Source: Phenylobacterium sp. (GTDB lineage Bacteria; Pseudomonadota; Alphaproteobacteria; Caulobacterales; Caulobacteraceae). Taken from it: 64,000 nucleotides of DNA. Shown piece by piece: positions 55,625 to 64,000 of the stretch (the stretch's first letter is position 1; each line of letters opens with the position of its first letter). The position numbers and the translations under genes were made by a program. A model generated the notes under the pieces. The model worked only from the letters and a program-made list of their open reading frames with translations. It made no database searches and was not told the origin of the DNA. Where the stretch lies: assembly GCA_020401865.1 (NCBI GenBank), contig JADCAS010000011.1, positions 124,001 through 188,000 of the forward strand. The letters are read 5' to 3'.

Positions 55625-57937
55625 ATGACCGGTGAAGCCCTGATCCTTTCCGCCACCGCTGGCGCCGCTCTTGTGGCGCTGGGCTCGGGTGTCTGGACCC
55701 TGCACGTCCGCCGACGCGCCGACCGGCGCATTGCGGCCCTGGAAGCGGAGGTCGAGACCCTTGGCGCCGTCGCCGAGGCGGCCCAGGCGTCTGCAGAGGC
55801 CTTCGAGTCAGCGCTGCTCGCGGTTGAGGACGGCCGGGCCTTCCTCGCCTCGGGCGACGAGAGCCTGGCGGCCTGCGCCCTGGCCCTGGGGGTCGCCGGC
55901 GAGCCGCAATCCGTGGTCGCCGCCCTGATGCGAGCCGACCCGGACCACGCCCTGCGCCTGAGGGCCCTGTTCGAGCGGGGCGAGAGCTGCGGCTTCGAGG
56001 TCCGGGGCGCCTCCGGAGTGGTGACCGTCGAGGGACGCGCCGCCGGGGCCCTGGCCTGGCTGAGGCTGTCGGCCGCCGCGGGGTCCCAGGGCCTTCCCCC
56101 CTCCCCACGCTTCGCCGCCTTCCTGAACGCCCGCAGCGGCCCGGCCTGGATCGCCGGCGCCGACGGCCGTCCGATCTGGGCCAACGCCGCCTGGCTGGAG
56201 GCTGTCGGCGCCGAGGACATCGCCGCCGCCGTCGCGCGACGCCTGAGCCTGGATCCCGCCGCTGACGCCCTGGCGATCGAGGCCGCCGCCTTGTCCCAAC
56301 CCCGCGAAGGTATTCGGTGGATCAGCCTGGGCGGCCGGCGGCGCGCCCTGAAGGTGACCGCCCGGCCCCTCGAAGGGGGCGGCGTCGGCGTCTGGACCGA
56401 GGACGCCACCGAGGCGGAGGAGTTGCGGGAAGCCCTCCGGCGGAACGTGGAGGCCCACGATGAGACCCTCAACCACATCGCCGACGCGGTGGCGATCTTC
56501 ACTCCGTCCCGGCGGCTCGACTTCCACAACACCGCCTTCGCCGAGCTCTTTGGCCTGGAACCCGCCTGGCTGGCCGAGCGACCCACCCACGGAGAGGTCC
56601 TGGACCGGTTGCGCCAACGTCGCCGCCTGCCGGAGACGGCGGACTACGCCCGCTGGAAGGCCGCCGAGCTGGAGCGCTACGTGCAGCTGGACTCCGCCCC
56701 GGACGAGCTCTGGAGTCTGCCGGATGGCCGCACCCTCCGGGTCGTACGCCAGTCCCACCCCCTGGGGGGCATCGTCCTCCTGTTCTCGGACATCACGGGC
56801 GAGCTTCGCCTCAAGGCCCAGTACAACAGCCTGATCCAGGTGCAGCAGGCCACCCTGGACAAGCTGAATGACGCCGTCGCCGTGTTCGGGGCCGATGGGC
56901 GTCTGAGGCTGCACAATGAGGCCTTCGAACGCTTCTGGAACATTCCCCGCCAGGCCCTGACCGAGATGCAGGATTTCGAGGGCGTGGTGGAGTTGTGTCT
57001 GCCCAGGCTTCACGATCAGGGGTTCTGGCGCGAGATGAAGGGCCGGGTGGCCGACACCGATCCCGCCGCCCGGGCGCCGGCCTCAGGGGAGGTGCGCACC
57101 TCGGATGGACGGATCGTCGCCCACCAGTCCCGCCCTCTTCCCGACGGCGCGACCCTGATCGCCTTCACGGACGTCACGGACGCCCGGCGGCTGGAACGGG
57201 CCCTGGCCGACCGCAGCGCCGCCCTGGCGGAAGCGGAACGGCTGAAACGCGACTTCGTCGGCAACGTCTCCTACGAGCTGCGCACCCCCCTGACGACCAT
57301 CATCGGCTACTCAGAGCTGATGGAGGGCCTGGGCGACCAGTTACCCGGACGGGCCCTCAGCCACGCCGGCGCGATCCGGCAGGCGGCGGAGCAGTTGGGC
57401 CGGTCCATCGACGACGTCCTCGACATGGCCCAGATCGATGCGGACGAGATGGCGCTGGACCTGGAGGACGTGAACGTCGCCCGATTACTGGAGGCCGCCG
57501 CCGTTCGCTGGAGCGAGGACGCCGAGACGGGCGGGGTTCGGCTGTCCTCCCTCTGCCCGGATGACCTCGGCCTGATTCGGGGAGACACCCGGCGATTGTC
57601 CCAGGTGCTGGACCACCTGATCCTCAACGCCCTGGGACAGACGCCCAGGGGCGGGCGGATCTCCCTCAGCGCCCGGCGCACCCTGGGAGAGGTCCAGATC
57701 CAGGTCACCGACACCGGACGGGGCATCCCCTTCCATGTTCAGGCCAACATCTTCGACCGGTTTGTCGGGCGTGAACGCGGCGGACCGGGCCTTGGCCTGG
57801 CCCTCGTCAAGGCCCTGGTCGAACTGCACGGCGGCTGGGTCGCCCTGGAAAGCGAGCCCGGCGCCGGGGCGACCTTCACCTGCCACCTTCCGGAAAGAGC
57901 GGAAGGCGCGGCGGGGCATCCGGAACTGGAGTTCTGA
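55625..57937 (+). CDS. divL: Tyrosine-kinase-like sensor DivL
   Basis: Cell-cycle regulator that controls CckA in response to DivK in Caulobacterales. The 770 residues match DivL: an N-terminal membrane segment (about 4-24), four PAS-type regions (about 150-230, 280-390, 400-510), and a histidine kinase-like end in which the phosphoacceptor H-box reads FVGNVSYELRTPLTTIIGY with Tyr550 in place of His. The ATPase domain follows (DHLILNALGQTPRGGRISL, DTGRGIPFHV, GGPGLGLALVKALVELHGG). The exact residue number equals Caulobacter crescentus DivL Tyr550. Its partner chain member ChpT is in the same window at 25148-25828. Confidence 0.97.
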   Translation: MTGEALILSATAGAALVALGSGVWTLHVRRRADRRIAALEAEVETLGAVAEAAQASAEAFESALLAVEDGRAFLASGDESLAACALALGVAGEPQSVVAALMRADPDHALRLRALFERGESCGFEVRGASGVVTVEGRAAGALAWLRLSAAAGSQGLPPSPRFAAFLNARSGPAWIAGADGRPIWANAAWLEAVGAEDIAAAVARRLSLDPAADALAIEAAALSQPREGIRWISLGGRRRALKVTARPLEGGGVGVWTEDATEAEELREALRRNVEAHDETLNHIADAVAIFTPSRRLDFHNTAFAELFGLEPAWLAERPTHGEVLDRLRQRRRLPETADYARWKAAELERYVQLDSAPDELWSLPDGRTLRVVRQSHPLGGIVLLFSDITGELRLKAQYNSLIQVQQATLDKLNDAVAVFGADGRLRLHNEAFERFWNIPRQALTEMQDFEGVVELCLPRLHDQGFWREMKGRVADTDPAARAPASGEVRTSDGRIVAHQSRPLPDGATLIAFTDVTDARRLERALADRSAALAEAERLKRDFVGNVSYELRTPLTTIIGYSELMEGLGDQLPGRALSHAGAIRQAAEQLGRSIDDVLDMAQIDADEMALDLEDVNVARLLEAAAVRWSEDAETGGVRLSSLCPDDLGLIRGDTRRLSQVLDHLILNALGQTPRGGRISLSARRTLGEVQIQVTDTGRGIPFHVQANIFDRFVGRERGGPGLGLALVKALVELHGGWVALESEPGAGATFTCHLPERAEGAAGHPELEF

Positions 57938-57990
57938 GGCCAGCGGCTGGGCAGGGAGGCCGCACCGTGGCCGCGTCCCCGGTGCAGAGC

Positions 57991-59569
<1,579 letters not shown>

Positions 59570-59641
59570 GCAGTCCAGATGGAGAAAAGTGACGCGACCG
59601 TCAACTTACGGGATTCGCCGGATGTGACGACGGCCGCCGGA

Positions 59642-60424
59642 TCAGACCACCCGCTCCGCCAACATCTTCTTGACCTCGGCGATCGCCTTGGCGGGGTTCA
59701 GCCCCTTGGGGCAGACCTGGGCGCAGTTCATGATGGTGTGGCAGCGGTAGAGCTTGAAGGGGTCCTCAAGGGCGTCGAGCCGCTCCCCTGTGGCCTCGTC
59801 CCGGCTGTCAACCAGCCAGCGGTAGGCGTGCAGGAGGGTGGCGGGGCCCAGATAGCGGTCGCCGTTCCACCAGTAGCTCGGGCAGGAGGTGGTGCAGCAC
59901 GCGCAGAGGATGCACTCGTAGAGACCATCCAGCTTCTCCCGGTCCTGCGGGCTCTGAACCCACTCGGTCTGGGGCTCCGGCGTGGTGGTGTGCAGCCAGG
60001 GCTCTATGGAGGCGTACTGGGCGTAGAAGTGGGTGAGGTCGGGCACCAGGTCCTTGACCACCGGCATTTGCGGCAGGGGGCTGATCTGGCAGGTCGACCC
60101 CGGGACCTCCTCATGGCCGTGGGTGCAGGCCAGGGTATTGCGCCCGCCGACGTTCATGGCGCAGGAACCGCACACCCCCTCACGGCAGGACCGCCGGAAG
60201 GTCAGGGTGGGGTCCATGGTGTTCTTGATGTGGATCAGCACGTCCAGAACCATGGGGCCGCAGGCCGCCACGTCCACCTCGTAGGTGTCCCAGCGGGGGT
60301 TGCCGGTCCCCTCGGGGTCGTAGCGGTAGATCCGGAAGGTCTTGACCTTCTTCGCGCCGGCGGGGGCCGGATGGTGGCGACCCTTCTGGACCCGGGAGTT
60401 CTTCGGCAGGGCGAGTTCGACCAT
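59642..60424 (-). CDS. sdhB: Succinate dehydrogenase iron-sulfur subunit
   Basis: SdhB carries electrons from SdhA to quinone. The 260 residues contain the 2Fe-2S ligands [11 protein letters not shown], the 4Fe-4S motif [11 protein letters not shown] and the 3Fe-4S motif [17 protein letters not shown], with [10 protein letters not shown] marking the transition. It is the last gene of sdhCDAB, 39 bases after sdhA, and ends 72 bases before the ferredoxin reductase gene. Confidence 0.97.
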   Translation of the reverse strand: MVELALPKNSRVQKGRHHPAPAGAKKVKTFRIYRYDPEGTGNPRWDTYEVDVAACGPMVLDVLIHIKNTMDPTLTFRRSCREGVCGSCAMNVGGRNTLACTHGHEEVPGSTCQISPLPQMPVVKDLVPDLTHFYAQYASIEPWLHTTTPEPQTEWVQSPQDREKLDGLYECILCACCTTSCPSYWWNGDRYLGPATLLHAYRWLVDSRDEATGERLDALEDPFKLYRCHTIMNCAQVCPKGLNPAKAIAEVKKMLAERVV

Positions 60425-60463
60425 TTGGCGTGCTTTCCTAGAATTCCGTCTGCGTCCGCGGCC

Positions 60464-62251
60464 TCAGTAGACCCGCGTCTTGGGCGGGATCGGCGCGATG
60501 TCGTTGGTCATGGTGTAGTCGTGCACCGGACGGTAATTGATGGCCACCTTGCCGGTGACGTCGTCCATCCAGGTGAGGGTGTGCTTCATCCAGTTGGCGT
60601 CGTCCCGGTCGGGGTGATCCTCATGGGCGTGCGCCCCGCGGCTCTCGGTGCGGTTGGCGGCGCCGGCGACGGTGACGACGGCCTGGACCACCAGGTTCTC
60701 GAACTCGAGGGTCTCAACCAGGTCGGTGTTCCAGATCAGCCCGCGGTCGGACACCTTGATGTCCTTGCGCTTGTCCTGGACCGCCTGAAGGCGCTTGACG
60801 CCCGAGGCGAGGCTGTCGGCCGTGCGGAAGACGGCGGCGTCCTCCTGCATGGCCTGCTGCATCTCCAGCCGCAGGGCGGCCGTCGTGGTCGAGCCGTCCG
60901 CATGACGGAGACGATCAAAGCGGGCCAGGTGGCCGTCGGTCATGGAGGGCTTGAGCTCGGGCTGGGAAGCGCCGGGCTTCAGGATATCCGCCGCCCTGAG
61001 GGCCGCAGAACGTCCGAACACCACCAGGTCGATCAGGCTGTTGGAGCCCAGCCGATTGGCGCCGTGCACCGAGACGCAGGCGGCCTCGCCCACGGACATC
61101 AGGCCAGGGACCACGCGGTCGGGATCATCCCCCACCCGGGTAACCACCTCCGAGTAGAAGTTCGTCGGGATGCCGCCCATGTTGTAGTGCACGGTCGGCA
61201 GGACCGGGATGGGCTGCTTGGTCACATCGACGCCGGCGAAGATGCGGGCGCTCTCGGAAATGCCGGGCAGGCGCTCGGCCAGGACCTTGGGGTCGAGGTG
61301 ATCGAGGTGCAGGTGAATGTGGTCCTTGTTCGGGCCCACGCCGCGGCCCTCACGGATCTCGATGGTCATGGCGCGGCTGACCATGTCCCGGGGGGCCAGG
61401 TCCTTCACGGTGGGCGCATAGCGCTCCATGAAGCGTTCGCCCTCCGAATTGGTCAGATAGCCGCCCTCGCCCCGGGCGCCTTCGGTGATCAGGCAGCCGG
61501 CGCCGTAGATGCCGGTGGGGTGGAACTGGACGAATTCCATGTCCTGCAGGGGCAGGCCGGCGCGCAGGGTCATGCCGCCGCCATCGCCGGTGCAGGTGTG
61601 GGCGCTGGTGGCCGAGAAGTAGGCCCGGCCGTAGCCGCCGGTGGCCAGGATGACCATCTGACCCTGGAAGCGGTGCAGAGTGCCGTCGTCCAGCTTCCAG
61701 GCGGTCACGCCGCGGCAGACGCCCTCGTCCATGATCAGGTCGAGGGCGAAGTACTCGATGAAGAACTGGGTGTCGTGGGCCAGGGACTGGCCGTACATGG
61801 TGTGCAGCATGGCGTGGCCGGTCCGGTCCGCCGCCGCGCAGGTGCGCTGGATGGGGGCCTCGCCGAAGTTGCGGGTCATGCCGCCGAAGGCGCGCTGGTA
61901 GATCTTGCCATCCGGGGTGCGCGAGAAGGGCACGCCCCAGTGCTCCAGCTCGTACACGGCCGCCGGGGCGTTCCGGCACAGGTATTCGATGGCGTCCTGG
62001 TCGCCCAGCCAGTCCGACCCCTTGACGGTGTCGTACATGTGCCAGCGCCAGTCATCTTCGCCCATATTGCCAAGGCTGGCCGAGATGCCGCCCTGGGCCG
62101 CCACGGTATGAGACCGGGTCGGGAAGACCTTGGTGATGCAGGCCGTCTTCAGGCCTGCCTGGGCGCAGCCCAGGGCCGCCCGCAGGCCGGAGCCCCCAGC
62201 GCCCACCACGACGACGTCGAACTTGTGATCGATGAATTCGTAAGTGGCCAT
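60464..62251 (-). CDS. sdhA: Succinate dehydrogenase flavoprotein subunit
   Basis: Catalytic subunit of complex II. The 595 residues show [46 protein letters not shown], which contains the covalent FAD His, [23 protein letters not shown] with the substrate Arg region, and the C-terminal [18 protein letters not shown] and [24 protein letters not shown]. Length and order are standard. It is followed by sdhB. Confidence 0.98.
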   Translation of the reverse strand: MATYEFIDHKFDVVVVGAGGSGLRAALGCAQAGLKTACITKVFPTRSHTVAAQGGISASLGNMGEDDWRWHMYDTVKGSDWLGDQDAIEYLCRNAPAAVYELEHWGVPFSRTPDGKIYQRAFGGMTRNFGEAPIQRTCAAADRTGHAMLHTMYGQSLAHDTQFFIEYFALDLIMDEGVCRGVTAWKLDDGTLHRFQGQMVILATGGYGRAYFSATSAHTCTGDGGGMTLRAGLPLQDMEFVQFHPTGIYGAGCLITEGARGEGGYLTNSEGERFMERYAPTVKDLAPRDMVSRAMTIEIREGRGVGPNKDHIHLHLDHLDPKVLAERLPGISESARIFAGVDVTKQPIPVLPTVHYNMGGIPTNFYSEVVTRVGDDPDRVVPGLMSVGEAACVSVHGANRLGSNSLIDLVVFGRSAALRAADILKPGASQPELKPSMTDGHLARFDRLRHADGSTTTAALRLEMQQAMQEDAAVFRTADSLASGVKRLQAVQDKRKDIKVSDRGLIWNTDLVETLEFENLVVQAVVTVAGAANRTESRGAHAHEDHPDRDDANWMKHTLTWMDDVTGKVAINYRPVHDYTMTNDIAPIPPKTRVY

Positions 62252-62255
62252 GACG

Positions 62256-62645
62256 TCAGAGAGCGCCTCCGAGCGCGACCTTGAGGACGGAGAAGACCGC
62301 CAGGGCGGTCAGGAGAACGGCGAGGAAGAGGTTGAGGATCAGAAGGGCCGACCGACCGAGCATCTTGTGCATGTAGTCTTCGATGATCACCCGGGCGCCG
62401 GCGTGCATGTGCCAGCCGGAAACCACGAGGACCAGGACGATCATCACGGCGTTGACCGGATAGGTGACAAAGGCCACAGCGCCGTCATAGCCGGTCCGGG
62501 AGATCACCAGGGCGGCGTAGATCATCCAGAAGGTCAGCGGGATCAGAGCGATGGCGCTGACACGTTCGGCGACCCAGTGCGCCGCGCCATGGCCGGCGGC
62601 GCCGTTGCCGCGGGCCCGGGAAAGAGGGGTCCTGAAATCAGTCAT
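62256..62645 (-). CDS. sdhD: Succinate dehydrogenase membrane anchor SdhD
   Basis: The 129-residue protein has three membrane helices ([61 protein letters not shown]) and the heme-ligand His in [15 protein letters not shown], the SdhD pattern. Start chosen at [14 protein letters not shown] (62645), 8 bases after the sdhC stop; the longer frame is a shadow of sdhC. Confidence 0.92.
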   Translation of the reverse strand: MTDFRTPLSRARGNGAAGHGAAHWVAERVSAIALIPLTFWMIYAALVISRTGYDGAVAFVTYPVNAVMIVLVLVVSGWHMHAGARVIIEDYMHKMLGRSALLILNLFLAVLLTALAVFSVLKVALGGAL

Positions 62646-62653
62646 GCTGGGCC

Positions 62654-63043
62654 TCACTGACCGAGCCCGATGGCCCAGACGATCACTGTGGCCACCACGG
62701 AGAAGGCCATGGCCATGACCCCGGACTGGTAGGAAGTCGTCACCGACAGGCCCAGCCCCGCATCCCAGAACAGATGCCGCAGGCCGTTGGCGAGGTGGTA
62801 GAAGACCGAGAGGGTCAGGCCCACCAGGACCAGGCGGCCGGGGGGCGAGGCCATCAGGTCCGTGAACCCCTGGTAGGCGTCGGGGCCGGCGCCGAGGGCC
62901 AGGGCCCAGGCGGTCACAATGACGGCGCCACCATACAGCGCCACGCCCGTGGCCCGGTGCAGGATGGAGGTGAACATGGTCAGGTGCCAGCGCCACACCT
63001 GCAGGTGCGGCGACATGGGTCGTTCTCGAACGGGTGCGGTCAT
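62654..63043 (-). CDS. sdhC: Succinate dehydrogenase cytochrome b556 subunit SdhC
   Basis: The membrane anchor of complex II, 129 residues. RPMSPHLQVWRWHLTMFTSILHRATGVALYGG is the SdhC signature; the heme His is in FYHLANGLRHLFWD. Three membrane helices follow. It is the first gene of the operon; GTG or ATG choices up to 63043 change only a few residues (an ATG at MSPHLQ is an alternative). Confidence 0.94.
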   Translation of the reverse strand: MTAPVRERPMSPHLQVWRWHLTMFTSILHRATGVALYGGAVIVTAWALALGAGPDAYQGFTDLMASPPGRLVLVGLTLSVFYHLANGLRHLFWDAGLGLSVTTSYQSGVMAMAFSVVATVIVWAIGLGQ

Positions 63044-63099
63044 CGGCGTGTCCTGGCGAACCCCGGCGGACGCCCCCGCGTCCCGGGCCGGCTGTCTGC

Positions 63100-63126
63100 A
63101 TTTAAGCTTACGGGACCGAGTGTCAA
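63100..63126 (-). promoter_or_regulatory. Promoter of sdhCDAB
   Basis: On the minus strand TTGACA (63126-63121) is followed after 13 bases by GCTTAAAT (63107-63100), close to the Caulobacter housekeeping consensus TTGaC-n-GCTANAWC. The sdhC start is 57 bases further on. Confidence 0.65.
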
Positions 63127-63165
63127 CGAAGGCTTTTCAATCTGATAGGGCGCCGTCGCGGCAGC

Positions 63166-64000
63166 TTAAGGCCGGTCGGCGAGCCAGTCGGCGGACCGCA
63201 TCTCCTGCAGGCGGGAGGCCGTGCGCTCGAACTCGAAGGCCCCGTCGCCGGCAGGATAGAGCCGGACCGGCTCGGCCTCCGCCAGGACGATCAGCCGGGT
63301 CCGCGCCTCATAGAGGGCGTCGATCAGGGTGACAAACCGGCGCGCCGCCTCCCGGCGGTCCGGGGTCAGCCGGGGCAGGTCCTCCAGGAAGACCGTGTGG
63401 AACCGCTCGGCCAGGGCCAGGTAGTCGTTCGGCCCCAGGGCCGCGTCGCAGAGCCGGGCGAAACCGGCCCGCACCAGCCCGCCGGCGGCGTCCGGGAAGT
63501 CGAGCCGGCGGCCCATGACCTCGATCGATTCCCCCTCGGCGGCTTCCGTCCCCAGCATGTCCCGCCACAGGGCGCCGAAGGTGCGGCGGTTGTCCGGGTC
63601 GATGGGCGAGAACCAGGTCCCCGCCGCCCTGAGACGGTCCAGGCGGTAGTCGTGGGGGCCGGCCACCGAGACCACCTCGACCCGCGACTTCAGGAGTTCG
63701 ATGAAGGGCAGGAAAAGCTGCCGGTTGATCCCGTCCCGATAGAGGTCATCCGGCCGCCGGTTGGAGGTGGCGGCCAGGGTCACGCCCCGGGCGAACAGGG
63801 CCTCGAACAGCCGGCCCAGGATCATGGCGTCGGCGATGTCCGTGACCTGGAACTCGTCGAAGCAGATCAGGCTGGCGCTCCGCGCAACGAGGTCCGCGAC
63901 GGGCGGGACCGGGTCGTCGCCGCGCATCTGGCCGAACCGCGCCCTTCGGATCGCCGCGTCGCCCGAGCGCCAGGCCCCGATGAGCTCGTGGACCTCGCGC
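63166..64000 (-). CDS. zapE: Cell division ATPase ZapE (cut at the window end)
   Basis: AFG1-like P-loop ATPase that regulates the division ring. About 278 C-terminal residues are visible; the frame runs off position 64000 and the Walker A motif is outside. Seen: LICFDEFQVTDIADAMILGRLFEALFARGVTLAATSNRRPDDLYRDGINRQLFLPFIELLK, which carries the Walker B and sensor-type residues, and RFVTLIDALYEARTRLIVLAEAEPVRLY. Members have about 370 residues, so roughly the first 90 are missing. It precedes sdhC on the same strand, but the sdh promoter lies between them. Confidence 0.93.
   Translation of the reverse strand, partial: REVHELIGAWRSGDAAIRRARFGQMRGDDPVPPVADLVARSASLICFDEFQVTDIADAMILGRLFEALFARGVTLAATSNRRPDDLYRDGINRQLFLPFIELLKSRVEVVSVAGPHDYRLDRLRAAGTWFSPIDPDNRRTFGALWRDMLGTEAAEGESIEVMGRRLDFPDAAGGLVRAGFARLCDAALGPNDYLALAERFHTVFLEDLPRLTPDRREAARRFVTLIDALYEARTRLIVLAEAEPVRLYPAGDGAFEFERTASRLQEMRSADWLADRP

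Noticed and set aside
54985..56586. A 533-codon minus-strand frame across the divL start
   Set aside because: The part beyond 55539 is antisense to divL and has no coding likeness.

Overview
The window is GC-rich, densely packed bacterial chromosome from an alphaproteobacterium, almost certainly Caulobacterales (Caulobacter/Phenylobacterium-like). The strongest markers are DivL, recognisable because its histidine-kinase phosphoacceptor is Tyr550 instead of His, the ChpT phosphotransferase, an MmcB-type protein, F1 genes in the order atpHAGDC, and short promoters of the alphaproteobacterial housekeeping type. I see no insertion sequence, prophage, CRISPR array, rRNA or tRNA. No gene-free stretch exceeds 300 bases; the longest gap (36553-36834) holds a remnant of an amidase gene.

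Layout: 1-3.2 kb proB (cut), obg, a GNAT acetyltransferase, rpmA and rplU, all on the minus strand, with a good promoter and terminator for rplU-rpmA. 3.2-11.9 kb: a class A beta-lactamase-like hydrolase, a DmeF-like metal exporter divergent from a His-rich G3E GTPase around a palindromic operator, an ExbD-like gene, a beta-propeller protein, a nitroreductase, mtgA, ald and a catalytically degenerate aldo/keto reductase. 11.9-17.6 kb: a molybdenum-cofactor island (xdhC, moeA-moaC-moaB-moaE-moaD-moaA, and a mocA-like gene). 17.6-24.7 kb: a Thermus-type isocitrate dehydrogenase divergent from a cysD-like gene plus a zinc-ribbon protein around a Fur-box-like site, a serralysin-type protease, a cupin, a hydrolase and DUF883-type membrane genes. 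25-31 kb: chpT, cysQ, gcdH, an MHS-type transporter, a truncated siroheme synthase and cytochrome c. 31-33.7 kb: an iorAB-type molybdenum hydroxylase. 33.8-42 kb: a ProA-like dehydrogenase, nadD, rsfS, rlmH, an EnvC-like protein, ctpA, a divergent polysaccharide deacetylase, rppH and a hydrolase. 42-47.5 kb: the F1 ATP synthase operon. 47.7-55.5 kb: a thioesterase-like protein, PBP1a, a YgjP-type protease, phaZ, an SCO protein, an ActR/RegA-type regulator, mmcB, a lipocalin and small genes. 55.6-64 kb: divL, a ferredoxin and its reductase, sdhCDAB and zapE (cut).

How it fits together: the Mo-cofactor genes, MocA-like cytidylyltransferase and XdhC are what the IorAB hydroxylase needs for its cytosine-dinucleotide cofactor, and the cytochrome c next to iorAB is a plausible electron acceptor. 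ChpT and DivL belong to the CckA-ChpT-CtrA cell-cycle relay. sdhCDAB, atpHAGDC, isocitrate dehydrogenase and the SCO protein supply central respiration. The least explained unit is the iron-box-associated cysD-like/zinc-ribbon gene pair, which has no cysN beside it. Several genes look decayed or repurposed: the RegA-like regulator with Asp replaced by Glu, the aldo/keto reductase lacking three catalytic residues, the truncated CysG, the metal-site-less LytM protein and the amidase tail.
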